Of a stretch of 64,000 bases of DNA, positions 23,018 to 33,699 are shown one piece after another. The notes below the pieces were generated by a model. The model was given only the letters and a program-made list of their open reading frames with translations. It made no database searches and was not told the DNA's origin. Source of the DNA: Dermacentor variabilis (Eukaryota; Arthropoda; Arachnida; Ixodida; Ixodidae); the NCBI RefSeq assembly GCF_050947875.1, contig NC_134569.1, positions 16,757,131-16,821,130 on the forward strand, given 5' to 3'. The translations under genes were made by a program, and so were the position numbers. Within the stretch, counting starts at the first letter, position 1. Every line of letters begins with the position of its first letter.

Positions 23018-23160
23018 TGCGTTGGCGGGCTAGTTGGTGCGAATCCATGAATACTTTGTTTAGCGCAAAAAGACAGACACAAGAAAGACGACAGGACAAA
23101 GCGCCTTGTCCTGTCCTCTTTCTTGTGTCTGTCTTTTTGCGCTAAACAAAGTATTCATGG
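23018..23160 (+). repeat. Penelope-terminus-like hairpin, copy B
   Basis: Arms 23045-23099 and 23106-23160 are 55 bases each with 54 matches, around a 6-base loop (agcgcc). Each arm includes tagcgcaaaaagacagac and ends gacaggacaa. The left outer flank gcgttggcgggctagttggt (23019-23038) matches the flanks at 2479 and, reversed, at 26.48 kb. The arm core gcgcaaaaagac is identical to the end of the Penelope-like element at 28.62 kb. Confidence 0.8.
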
Positions 23161-24045
23161 AGCGGATGAATTATGAAAATAGGCTGATGATGATGATGAT
23201 ATTCGCCCATCCCTGTATTAAAACGTTGAGAGGCACGAGGTCACCCGGAATTAAAGGAGCGAATACTAATTTGTGATTACGAATTCTTTTTCTTTCGTTT
23301 TCTTTTCTTTTTTACGCTGCGGACGAACAGCGCAGACAAAGCACCCCTGATGAACACCACAGACGTGGAAATTACGTAGGATATCGGCTCCACCATAGTT
23401 GCCTTCACTGTGAAATTTTCTGCTGTGAAAAATTCAGGCTCTATTACCGTACTGGGAACCGACCGACCGATCGACCGACAAAAAACCGGAAATATTACAT
23501 TTATGAAATCACGCGCTGTTGCAAAGCACACTGAAAAATGTAAATAATTAAACAGTTCACGAGCCGTTCGTATACCCTGCTCCAAAAAGAAGCAATAATT
23601 AATGTTGCGACACGTATCATTCTCGTCCATTGCGTCCCTCATTAAAAAAGAGACTCTGCCTGGGGATCCCTGAAGCCTGCAAGTCTTTTCATGGGTCTAA
23701 AAGTATCTCATGTTTGTTGGAAATTCCAATCATTAAGTGGAGCAATAAATTGTAAAGAAAAAGAAAAATTTGAAAAGGAATGTTTGAAGCAATGTGAACG
23801 TTTAGCAGCTTATTGTAGCGTAGTTGGCGTCTGTAGTGTCCAGTGACATTGAAATCCGCACTAGTCGAAAGGTGAGGTCTAGATATTTCAGAAAAAGACC
23901 CAAAAAGGGAAACACAGGGGCCACACAGATTCCAGGTTCACCAATACGACAGCTCACAAGCGGCGTTAGCATCTGTCTTCGAAAATTATGAATTGTTGAA
24001 TACTAAAAGGATAACTTCCGTTGTATAAAATGATTGAACTATCAG
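23161..24045. other. No gene seen
   Basis: A short (GAT)n run at about 23188-23201 preceded by aggct resembles an RTE tail, but no RTE coding sequence is attached. A (CGAC)-type step lies near 23460. Otherwise unremarkable. Confidence 0.4.
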
Positions 24046-24129
24046 ATCTCGTGTCTTCCGCTGAAGATCGACCCAAATAAGCCGGAACAGCTTGGTGTCG
24101 CTGTTCTGGTCCAGCAGAAATTGATAAAG
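24046..24129 (+). CDS. Candidate 28-codon exon of a host gene
   Basis: An 84-base open segment, a multiple of three, lies between a possible acceptor (aactatcag) and a strong donor (AAAG/GTAAGTTTG, GT at 24130). It translates as ISCLPLKIDPNKPEQL followed by GVAVLVQQKLIK, which has normal amino-acid balance and resembles no repeat family seen here. It has the same phase-0 boundaries as the exons at 26.6-27.1 kb, 2.5 kb downstream on the same strand, and might belong to the same gene. No function can be assigned. Confidence 0.3.
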
Positions 24130-26297
24130 GTAAGTTTGACCTATTCGATTTTCAGATTTTCACGGCAAATAAGGCATTTTTTGCACCGAAGAAATGTCGA
24201 GAGGGAAAGTGAAACGCGATTGGCACACTCATCGTCATCGTCACTGAGTCCTGCTACGTCATAGAGTTAATATAACCAACTCTAGAGGAAAAGATGGCCC
24301 GAAAAAGTGGGAACCGCTAGGGCATCGCCCTGTTGCTACTGGTCAATGTGGCCAGCGCAGTTACTATTGAAAAAGCTGAAAACAAGTACAGGTTACCTTA
24401 TGTTTTGTCATTTAAAAACGTATACCTGATGGCTTTATGAAGGCGATGCATTAATATTAAATTTACAGAAAGAGCTTGCTAAGTGCATGACTTATGTAAA
24501 TCACGATGTACGCATTCATGCAATAGGGGATGGCGCGAATTTCGGTTTCGAATCTCTGTTTTTTGGATGCGTAGTAGTTTCGTACAGTTTAGGTTTGACG
24601 TGCGATCGCGCGTCAACATCGGACGCTATGGCACATTCGTGCCTTTTATGCCACCCAAGCCCCGAAGTGCTCTGACATACATCTTCACATGTAAGTAAAC
24701 GAATGTATCTTTTTGTTCAGAACATCATGCGAGTAGACAGCTCTTGTGATGCATCACAATCGTTTGAGAAGCGGCACAGTGCAGCATTTTTTTTTTTTTA
24801 CATGCGGAGCGGTGTTTTTACTTCCAGGTTTCCCTTTAGTAGGAAACTGCTGGACAGGCGGACCAGCGCACCGGAATTGCACTGGTGAATCCACGAGCAA
24901 GTCATAGAAACTGTTTAATTGTTGCACTTTGAGCAATCATGCTTCTACAAAGGCCACAGCAGAAAAACAGCCTGATGCCAGGTATTTCTGTGCCACGAAG
25001 CAATCAAGAGGCGAGTGCCTAATACGAATGAAATCGAGTGCATAAACCCACATATTAATAAAGTAGGTGTTTTATTTCCTTCCTTGCATGCCATTTCATG
25101 TGACATATCTTTTCTGGTCACAAATGTGGGCAGCGAACCTATTTGCAGGATCGACTCCAGGCCTGTGGGACCGTTCACTTGCGATTGATGCTGAGTCTTC
25201 TGTATCCATAAACATGTATCCATAAACTGCAGATATGCACATCAGATCCCTACGAGCATTTCAAAATTCAATTATTTCAGACAACACGCACATATGCAAT
25301 ACTGACATAATCTCAAATATTAAGCATCTGGGAGACATTTTTAGTATACTCGCAGGTAAAATAAGTAGATCATGTGGACAGCTGCAGTTCATTTTCCTCA
25401 AATCAGTGTACAAAGGGTATGCAAAAATAATTTTTTTTTTCGCGCACCAATTATTTTGCTGTATAAGCAAGAGAACCCACCAAGTTAGTGTAACATATGT
25501 TGTACATCACACTAATATGTGCTTTAATTTACCAAGTGAGATGAGTTACTATTTTGGCTCATTCAGTCAAATCACACTGCAAGCTGAATTCATGAATATT
25601 CCATTGGATTTTGCAAATGTTTAATGAAACATGTTTCCCTGTTATGCAGATATACAATAGCAAGCCATTCTGCGTGTTCCAAAGGTAAAATTTAAGCTCT
25701 AAATTCAATAAGACATGCATAGTCAGAAACAACAAGCAAAAATCGTGAATGCATAGTATCAGAAACCCAAGGTGCAGAAATTATGAGAAGTGTCGAATAA
25801 TTTTAAGGAAAGAATGGCATTTGAAAATGCAAGACTTTTTAGTAGAGGTCAAGCTAGTCAATATAGGTAGAATACTCTGCAAAATTATGCGAGTAATGTG
25901 ATAGCAAACAATGGGTCAGGAAATGCGTTGTTTTTCTGCAAAACAAAAGCTGATGATTGTCATTACATGAGTCACTTTAGCATGATGAGACCACTGCTTG
26001 ATAAATTCAGAAACAAGCAGAAAAATAAGCCATGCGAAAATAAAGAACCATTTAATGATGATCTCTCCATACTGGTATAAATTAAAAGAAACGGATCACA
26101 TCTAATGTGGACGTATCCGACACCTTGTGAAATACTAAAGGAAAAATTCAGTTTCGAGCTAGGGCACATGCCGCATAGATGTGGGGGGCCTTGCACAAAT
26201 AGTGATAGTTACCACTGCATTTAGAAATTGAAAGCATTCATGCAGACAAGGATGATTCCTTATATTTTTGGCTACCACTTCGAATGCCTCCGCTAAG
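24130..26297. other. Low-repeat interval, possible intron(s)
   Basis: This is one of the few stretches without recognisable mobile elements. A second good donor-like site (acat/gtaagt, GT at 24691) ends an open segment containing FVPFMPPKPRSALTYIF. A frame of 129 codons at 25235-25624 has no recognisable domain. Candidate poly(A) signals occur near 25058. Confidence 0.35.
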
Positions 26298-26349
26298 GGG
26301 TACAATGATGCACGCAGGCATACTAGGGATCTCACAGCAACACCTGCAA
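26298..26349 (+). CDS. Candidate exon, oldest copy of a repeated exon/intron unit
   Basis: The segment ends in a possible donor (cctgcaa/gtaaaaag, GT at 26350). The downstream intron-like sequence gtaaaaagcaaaagcagtca is homologous to the introns starting at 26690 and 26959 (gtaagaggcaagaagcaata and gtcagagacaagaagcagtg). The exon start at 26298 is uncertain and its 52-base length would break the frame, so this copy may be degenerate. A Penelope-type end follows at 26386. Confidence 0.3.
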
Positions 26350-26385
26350 GTAAAAAGCAAAAGCAGTCAAAGTGCTGGTGTATTG

Positions 26386-26500
26386 TGCTGTGGAAGCGCT
26401 GTCTCTGCGTATCTGTTTCTTTCTACCTCCTCGTTAAGTCGCGCTTATACACTCTACCATGGATTCTAACCAACTAGCCCGCCAACGTGTTTTAACCAAG
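26386..26500 (+). mobile_element. Penelope-type terminus, single-arm copy E
   Basis: In reverse complement this reads aacacgttggcgggctagtt, then ggttagaatccatgg, then taagcgcgacttaacg, and ends gacagcgctt. That is the same flank, AGCGC core and terminal AGCGCT order as copies A and B, but with no second arm, so no hairpin. It sits in the intron of the repeated-exon gene candidate. Confidence 0.6.
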
Positions 26501-26614
26501 TATTCTGAGCACTATCTTTGAAAACATTTAGGCAAGAACAGTGCAAGAAGCAGACATAAGAACTGCATTTATTTCCAGAATTCCCCATTTGAATGGCATT
26601 TTCTTTTTGCTTAG

Positions 26615-27113
26615 ACAATGCTTATGCTTAGCCACAGCAGCTCCCTCATGCAGACTCCGCAAGCCAAGAGGCCGTGGAGGCAAATGCAGGTAAGAGGCAA
26701 GAAGCAATAGCACTGGTATTGATATTCATCTAATTTCTTTCTATTTGTTACATTTAGGCAGCCAGTACACCTCAAACAGCCACCTTGACTGCGGGTGTGC
26801 CACCCAAGTCGCCAAGCAAGCATTTGAGGGAAAGCGACAGGCAATGTGAACAGCCTCCATGTAAACGGTACTCTTTCTCTCGGATGACCCCTACGCCTCG
26901 CCACGCCAGCTCACCTGTGCAGACTTCACCAACAAAGATGCCGTGGAGGCACGTGCAGGTCAGAGACAAGAAGCAGTGGCACTGGTGCTGGCATTCACCC
27001 AATTTATTTCTTTTTCTTACGCTGAGACAGCCAGCACACCTCGAACAGCCACCTTGACTGCGTGTGTATCAGCAGATTCCTGTTGTACATATGCTCATAA
27101 TAAATTTCAGTAA
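26615..27113 (+). CDS. Putative host gene 3' exons, tandemly duplicated unit
   Basis: Three exons are inferred, all phase 0: 26615-26689 (25 codons), 26758-26958 (67 codons) and 27027-27110 plus TAA at 27111. Acceptors are ttttgcttag, gttacatttag and tacgctgag; donors are gcag/gtaagag and gcag/gtcagag. The first exon's SHSSSLMQTPQAKRPWRQMQ aligns in frame with HASSPVQTSPTKMPWRHVQ in the second. The second exon's AASTPQTATLTA aligns with TASTPRTATLTA in the third. So a unit of about 270 bases, exon end + intron + exon start, has been duplicated in frame. The protein would be Ser/Thr/Pro-rich and basic, with no known domain. Poly(A) signals lie at 27099-27104 and 27127-27132. The 5' part of the gene was not identified. 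A repetitive noncoding origin is possible, but the frame-preserving divergence argues for coding. Confidence 0.45.
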
Positions 27114-28589
27114 ACTTGAACTTGATAATAAACTTGAAGGTAGATGGGACATTGATGCATTGCTTTCTTGAGCATTTAGCATACACATACAAGTTATACT
27201 TTGCAGTGCTACAGAGTGTATTTTGAAGCTTCCCTGTATATTTTTCACCTTTAATTACGTATGTGTTTTGTGGCCCTCAATGCAGTTCATGTTGTAGCAG
27301 CTTCTTTGTCTGTGTATTGCACACTGGATTAAGCTTGGGATATTCACATGTGCAAAAGGCCTACACTTCTCTCACATATACAAAATAAGGTTCGGTGTAG
27401 TTTTCAGTGTTAAAATAAAAAATAAAAGTAAACAATCCCATCGTGGAATTGTGTTCATTACATTAATACCTATGACAGTTATTGACAAGTTGACAACTTG
27501 AACTGGTCAATCTGTCATGGAAAGGAATTGAATGTATACATATAGAAAAAAGGGGTATGTGTGTGTGTGTGTGTTTGTAGGGGTGGGGTATAGAATTTGG
27601 GCGGTACGAGAAAACGTACCAACACCGTCGTCTAGACCCATTCCTTTAAGGTACCGTAACAAAGCCTATCATGCATAAAGTTCATACAACTAACTCTGAT
27701 ATTACTACATACGCCTGGCGACGCGAGCTACATATGCCATGACTCGCATTCACGACTGCACCGGATGCCCTCCATATTATTCTGGTTAATCATGCTCACT
27801 GCACCGAGGGAAAGGAAAGATCATGGGCGCAGGTGCCTTCAAAGTATCTCAACCTTGCGAGGCACCGCTGCGCGTGCCAGGGGAGCTGTCCGTGCGAACA
27901 CTCCCTGGCACACACCTGCCTCGGTGGCGGCCCCAATCTACGTACCGTTCTGCTTCGAGCTTTGATCCCCCCACTGTCTCTTGGGTGCCCTGGAGTTTCT
28001 GCGCTGCCTAATTTATTATAATCTCAGGTGCTCGCCTGAGACTTCCGTTTGTCGGTGACATGTGCCCTACAGCTGGATCAATACTTGTTAAAAAAAAAGC
28101 ATCTATCGTCGCGACGAGAAAAGCACCCCGCAACGAAAAAAGCGCCCAGCGGCTTCTGCAACATACCGCCGCGTGCGAAGAGAATTACGGAATGCCAACG
28201 AGGAATGACCACTGTTAGGAATGGCCTGCCGAGGTGGCAACATGGAAGTTTTCCGAGCCAGCTGCAGCTGCGAGCGTGGCGAGCTTCCCCGAAGATACCA
28301 TGGAAGCCTTCAACACCCGCCGCGGTGACTCGTTTCGCAGGGACCACGAGGTGGCGCGTCAACAACCCCTCGGCGCCGCTATGACTAAACGCGATCGGCG
28401 GACCAACTATTATTAGTGAAATCGCCAACGCCATCATGGTTCGACTGAAGCACGGTGATTTCCTGGAAGAAGATGCCTTGCGGTGCCTTGTCACGGGCCT
28501 TTGAAGACGCCAGACAATGGAAAGCGGCGGAGGCCACTGTGCGAGGTCCGCTCTGGAATTTAGAGGCGCCGGCTGGGGTCAGGCGTGAC
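27114..28589. other. No assigned gene
   Basis: AT-rich to about 27600, then GC-richer. On the plus strand at 28410-28490 a short open segment reads SEIANAIMVRLKHGDFLEED, ending soon in stops. It looks protein-like but I do not recognise it. A short GT run lies at 27556-27573. Confidence 0.35.
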
Positions 28590-29668
28590 CACCTGGTTGA
28601 ACATCTTGAAGGGGCAGCGCAAAAAGACGATGACAGAAGGCAGGAACACACAGGACAGCGCTGAACTCACAACTAACTTTATTCGAAGGCATACATACAC
28701 TTATATACACAACCCATAGCCACGTGCTCTCCCATCCATGGCGTCATTATCAGTGCGCAGGCAAAAAACACGCAAAACTATTTAATCTAATGCTACGTTA
28801 TGAAGCGGCTTAAAAATTCAAATTCACTATCATGCAAATTTATCGATGGCATGCTTACACAACGCGACCCTTTTTTTCTGATATAGAAGGCCTCAATTAT
28901 CTCCCTCGTAGCCTGATTTTTGTGCGTGGAAAGTATTGTGGTGTCGTTATATATTGGAGTGCACCCATGCTCAGAACAATGCCGCGCGACATGCGAGTAG
29001 GCATTACCCGTTAGTGCGCGCCTATGTTCAGACAATCTAATATTGAGGCAACGACCTGTTTGACCGATGTATATGTGACCGCAGGAAAATGGAAGTTCAT
29101 AAACCACTCCCATTCTACAGTGCACAAACAGGGAAGTATGCTTAATAGTACAGCCTTTCCCAGCATGAGTGGAGGCAGCCTGGGCCAACTTCCTATCGAT
29201 CTTACCGCAAATTTTCATCAACTTGTTCGGGGCAGAAAAAACAACCTTTATATCAAATCTGCCTGCTACATTCCTGAGATTATGCGATAGTTTATGCACA
29301 TATGGAATTACAACCAGTTTTTTCTTCTTGTCAGCAGGCTCTGGATTATTCATTCTTGTGGGTGCTCCTAGTTTTACACGTTTAACAAGCTTCTGTACTG
29401 TCATGCGGATAGCATCCTCTCGAAAACCTGCCGCTCTCAAACGCTCCAATTGTGTTAAGAAACTCTTAGACGTCTTGTGAAAACACGATTTCGAAAGTGC
29501 GGAAAATAGAACCGAAAACGCAATGCCGTTTTTTACCACCTTGGAATGTGCGGAGTGAAAATTTAAAATTGGTTTTTCTGACCTTGGGCAATACATCCAG
29601 CACACATGTGTATCAGTTAGCATGTGTGCTCGTCTCTCGATCGTTCGCCAACGCGGTCGCAAATGCAT
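28590..29668 (-). mobile_element. Penelope-like element (PLE), 5'-truncated
   Basis: The minus strand holds the C-terminal coding part of a Penelope-like retroelement (28793-29668). A 3' untranslated region follows with a poly(A)-type signal (cgaataaag). The end gcgctgtcctgtgtgttcct ... gtctttttgcgctgcc lies at 28620-28665. The palindromic AGCGC-bounded end is the same motif that recurs as hairpins elsewhere in the window. The RT domain is missing upstream of about 29670. Confidence 0.75.
28793..29668 (-). pseudogene. PLE polyprotein C-terminus with GIY-YIG endonuclease
   Basis: The 291-codon frame has a linker with FLTQLERLRAAGFRED and VQKLVKRVKLG, typical of the segment between RT and endonuclease in Penelope-like elements. 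KKLVVIPYVHKLSHNLRNVA and IKVVFSAPNKLMKIC follow. The GIY-YIG nuclease has the variant motif VVYELPFSCGHIYIGQTGR, then the conserved Arg in CLNIRLSEHRR, HCSEHGCTPIYNDTTIL, and the metal-binding Glu in REIIEAFYIRKKG. The nuclease nicks target DNA for reverse transcription. The frame is intact through the endonuclease. The first 35 or so residues look non-homologous, which marks the truncation point. Penelope RT catalytic motifs are absent. Confidence 0.8.
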
Positions 29669-30692
29669 TGCAGTGCTGCAGGCTTCTCAGGGCGCAAAAG
29701 TGGCAACGAGTTCTATTTACTGCCTCCAGGTGGCACCATTATCCTAGCATCCTCAGCAGAAGGCGCATTTCGCAGGCGTAGCAGCACGGTATAAAGAAAT
29801 CACACCGAGGGCTTTTAAATGTACACAGCAGAAGCTTCTCTTCTCGAAAATTTGTATATTATAACGTGAACAGGTACGCAGATGAGCGCCACGGATGCTG
29901 TTCATAGAAAGCGATGACTGATTTCGTAGGGGAAGATAAGTTCCTGTCATAGAGTTTCCTACAAGAATTACTCTATGGTTCCTGTGACTTCCACGAAGCT
30001 TCGAGGTCCACCAATGCAAGCCCTCAGCTGGTACGACAACACCACGTCACTCTTCTTGTTTATGTCACAAGGAAATCTCTATATCTTGTAGCAGGGTCAG
30101 CTGCAAGAAATATCGTATTAGCCGCTGACCATTTTTCGGCTTAGCCATGGACGAAGAAAAAACTGAGAAGGGGCCCTGCCCACTTCGAAACGCTAGGAGA
30201 AAGTGTGGAGAGAGTCATGTGATATTCCTCGCTGTCGCGGCCATGTTCTGGCGCAATGATGGTTTTGTCATGATGGTGTGTGCTCGTGTGTGTGCTGTTC
30301 GGTAGGTCTCGAGCGCAGTGGCAAAGGTGTCTGAGTGTAGGTTTGCGCTAGTCATCGTCTTTAGTGCCACTGCGTTCGCTAGACCGTGCACCCCAGGCTT
30401 TTGTTGTGGCCAGGTGGGACTGTAAGAAGTACGAAGCTTGAAACGAGCGTGCATACGACGGTGTGCAGTGCGTAGCACGCCATGGACGAACTACGATCTG
30501 GGAATGTCTATACAAAAGAAGCTCATGCAAACTGTATACGGTTGTCCCTATATTTATTTATTTATTTATTTATAACATATTTGGGCAACATAAAAGTACG
30601 ACCAGTCATACCAATGGATGAGGCCTGCACGATAGTGTTATCTACGACAGTGACTTGACAATTTCAAACACGGACCTGCGAGTTTTGATAAG
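29669..30692. other. No gene seen
   Basis: Featureless apart from a short (TTTA)n run at 30550-30572. Open frames have no recognised domain. Confidence 0.4.
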
Positions 30693-30885
30693 AGAGAGAA
30701 AAAACATTTATTCGGACCATCGAGGTGGTTGCTCTTGAGGTCGAGTGGGTGGCGTCCTCATTCCAGGACTCCACTGGCCATGGCTGCTCGACGTACTTGC
30801 TGGACGAGAGCTTCTTGTCCCGCCAGGGTATCGCCGGTCAGCTGTACCTCCCACCGCTCAAATGACATGAAGCAGTGGTCATGAC
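30693..30885 (-). mobile_element. I-clade retrotransposon 3' end
   Basis: The minus strand reads SFERWEVQLTGDTLAGQEAL and VQQVRRAAMASGVLE, then a stop. This is the extreme C-terminus of an ORF2 with the W-E...A...GL ending seen in RNase H-bearing I-clade elements. A poly(A)-type signal (gaataaatg) and a TTTTTTCTCTCTC tail follow. Only about 190 bases remain. Confidence 0.5.
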
Positions 30886-31309
30886 GCACGTACGGTATTG
30901 TAGTAGTAAGTGATTTTAGAATGAGAAAAGAAGAGATAAGTGCAGTACCGTAACTGCCTCTCGCTTAGGAGGTCACCTCAACAGTACTGCACGGGGAAGG
31001 GTAATGGGAATAAAAGAGTGTCGAGAAATAAGTCCGCGAAGGGGCGCACGTACGGCGCCTCGGAAACAGCCGTTGCGTGAAGATAGTGTTCAAGGGTGAT
31101 TCCATCCCTTCGCACGTAAAGGTCGGTCATTTCCGACATGTCATACGGCAGTTTGTCCCAAAGCCGCTTCAATAACATAAGTGCTTCAGGATCGGGCATG
31201 TTAAGGGCGTCTGCGCAAAGTCCACAATGTGCCCCCGGTGCGTGGGGTCGCACACGGTAGACGTCTGCCGTGCAACAAACTTTAGGTGTGGCACCTGTGA
31301 AAGCACCCA
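30886..31309 (-). other. Unassigned open segment (110 codons)
   Basis: The frame 31310-30978 on the minus strand contains CGLCADALNMPDPEALMLLK and RLWDKLPYDMSEMTDLYVRR with balanced composition, so it may be a real coding relic. The N-terminal dozen residues come from element H. I do not recognise the family. The sequence downstream on that strand (ccattacccttccccgtgca) resembles the 3' regions of tick I-clade elements, so a retrotransposon origin is the likeliest guess. Confidence 0.3.
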
Positions 31310-32330
31310 TTTAGTGACCGAAACAATTCCTCGTTTGTTATTTTGTTAGTCAACAAACTTTCAGTTATCGCTATTGTGTCAGCATCAATGTCATCAACCA
31401 GAGAAGACGAGTAGTCCCTTTTATGAAATAAACTACGAATATTAGTAAATACAGCGGCGATAACATGTTTCGAGGAAGTGGAAGCATCTCCCCTCAAGTT
31501 TCGCTATCGCGAGTTGTATAAGGCACGACCAGAGCGAAGAATTCGATAGTTGGAATTTCTATTTTGTGGCGTTATTTCGCAGACAACATCGTAACCTAGG
31601 TCGTAGCCGTAGCACTTTTCTCCTACGAATGGTCTTTTGTAAAGAAAGCCTGTGAGGTGCGTTTAGTCCTTTGCCATATTCCGTTAATTTATTTCTTAAA
31701 TTTCGCGTTGCCTCGCAGAAGTCCTCGCTCACACTCGGACTGCTCCCTTTTAACGAGAACGCTTAGAGAGAACATGTTCTTTGGTTTTATAAGATGAAAA
31801 CTATTATCGGCCGCGATTTTTGTTGAGTGAAGCGACCAATCAGGTCTATGTGCGCGCGCTATGTGGTCGCATGTTAAACTGAATTTTAAAGAGTTATTTA
31901 CAAAATCTAGGGCTTTCTTCCCTGACTACATTGAATTTTCTGTTGGAGTATGCGGTGCGCCGAAGAAAAAAAAAAAAAAGATTGTCGCGACATGAACGAT
32001 TTTCCGCTTCATCAAGTCGCGCATGAAGCATGTTCGTATCAGTTACAAGAGCTTCAATCTTTTCGCTCAGTAAGCTGTTTCCATTCATCAAGAACGGCCG
32101 TCTGGCATTCTACCTGCTACTCTCTCTGATCGATGTCGGATATAGCATTTGAAACGATTTTCTTGCTTCAGTTTGAGCTCATGGATTGTCTCCGACATAT
32201 AATTTTGTACAGATTCCATTGTAATAGATATTTCATTTAAGTCCCACACGGTTTTGAGTACTTCGGCTAGTATTTCGTTCTTCGATGGGCCAGGATTGCT
32301 TTACACATCACCGCACAGTGAAGGAACAGA
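31310..32330 (-). mobile_element. L2/CR1-type retrotransposon H, 5' part
   Basis: The minus strand has a 2A-like site at about 32280-32315 (CGDV, a stop, then SNPGPSKNEILA). Coiled-coil ORF1 remnants follow (KIEALVTDTNMLHARLDEAE, about 31990-32060), then ORF1 C-terminal relics, then the start of the endonuclease (AVFTNIRSLFHKRDYSSSLV, ADTIAITESLLT) at 31310-31497. The element is broken at 31310, where unrelated sequence starts. The stop in the 2A motif and further frame changes show it is dead. The region 31550-31750 is clearly related to the same part of element J (61.7-61.9 kb). Confidence 0.7.
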
Positions 32331-32424
32331 ACGGGTCACTCAAGGCTTCTGGGCACGGAAGCACGACAATGAAGCGATTACTAGATTTAGAGCAAAGAAG
32401 TGGCAGTTGGGAAATGTAACTAAC

Positions 32425-32800
32425 CTACAGCGTGAAAAAGGACAAGTGTCAGCCTGTCACCCTGTCGGTGCCTCCGCGCCCTCTGACTGTCCAGAGCGTA
32501 CTGCTTGGTTTTAAGCGTCCCGCTACTGGCGCTGTCGATGCTGCGGTTGCGCAGTGGTGAGCCGAAGATACGAATGGGGTGTCGTTCCAGATGTAGATTT
32601 GGTGACGATTTTGATCCGAGCAAAGTGTGGCGGGAGCAGGTTCACCGAATTTGCCCGCTACGGAAGCCCGGACGATGGGCTCGCCACGCGAATCCAGTGG
32701 AACAGCGTACCGGAAACTAGGGATGCAGGTAGCGAGTAAGTGTAGAGTGAAAAAAAGACAAGTGTGAGCCTGTCATCCTGTCGGTGCCTCCGCACTCTCT
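32425..32800. repeat. Direct repeats about 313 bp apart
   Basis: The segment gacaagtgtcagcctgtcac, then cctgtcggtgcctccgc, near 32440-32478 recurs as gacaagtgtgagcctgtcat, then cctgtcggtgcctccgc, near 32757-32793. The repeats flank about 260 bases of unassigned GC-rich sequence. They could be tandem units of a larger repeat or ends of an inserted element. Confidence 0.7.
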
Positions 32801-32954
32801 CCCTCACCAGCTGCACGAAATCATCGTTTCCTTCGTGCTTGAGAATATCCCATACAAATTCCCGGTATACGTTGTCGTCACTGAACACTCTGCGCCATCT
32901 AGCGGCGCCACCGCGAAATCCGCGCGTAGCATGTGTGTGTGTGTGAATATACAT

Positions 32955-33669
32955 GTACTAGATGGCGGCCAGAAGCCCTTGGTCTCTGACCGCATCCTCG
33001 GCATGCATGGACGGCGAAATGTTGGTCTTTGGGGGCCGAGCTGAGTAGTACGGTCTCCCACTGCTTCCCGTCCTTAATTTTTCCCTTCTGTCGGGGCGCC
33101 CGAGGGCAGGCCCAGATAATGTGATCCAGGTCCGCCCTTTCTTGACAAAATTTACATTTGGCCGAATATTGGTGTGGGTAATAATGATGAAACCGGATTT
33201 GGGTACGTATTAGTTTGAAGGCGCGATGTCACCGCCAGCTGCTTATTAAGCGATGGGTTTGCGGGGGGGAAACGCACCCTCCCCAATCTGTAACGGTTAG
33301 TTATCTCCCTGTAGCCAACCATCCGGTCCCCTGTCAGCCCTAGCCGCGGCGCCCCGGTGGCTCGGTTCATGAGCCCTCGAGCCCCGGTGTCAGCCGCCCC
33401 GTTGCGGGGGAGGGAGGAGTGCGGAGCATCCAAATGATATGGACTACCCGCTGACCGCGGAAGGTTGCCAGGATTCGTTGCAATTCCGGCGAGATGCGCC
33501 CCTTTGCGTAATTTATAATTGCGGTTTTAGAATCGCTGACTATTATCGTGGCCAGTGTGCAAGCCACTGCGAGAGCAATGGCCGATTCCTCAACGACCTC
33601 GGCTCTGTTAATTATGATACTTCCACTGACCTTAAGATCACCCTCCGAGTTCACTGCAACTATAGACAT
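32955..33669 (-). pseudogene. Element G RNase H domain and terminal zinc knuckle
   Basis: The first part reads VVEESAIALAVACTLATIIV, then SDSKTAIINYAKGRI, giving the Glu and Asp blocks of RNase H. A shifted frame gives REITNRYRLGRVRFPPANPS. Then KCKFCQERADLDHIIWACPR is the conserved CxxC...HxxxxC knuckle that ends ORF2 of such elements. The true C-terminus AEDAVRDQGLLAAI lies in a third frame. RNase H would remove the RNA from the RNA:DNA hybrid during insertion. Confidence 0.75.
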
Positions 33670-33699
33670 ATTCTGATTAGTCGTGTACTATGCCACGTC

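Noticed and set aside
23181..23201. RTE 3' tail (aggctgatgatgatgatgat)
   Set aside because: Only the short GAT run is present; no RTE coding or 3' sequence precedes it.
25235..25624. 129-codon plus-strand frame as a gene
   Set aside because: No recognisable domain, AT-biased residues, no convincing splice framework; kept only as part of a low-repeat interval.
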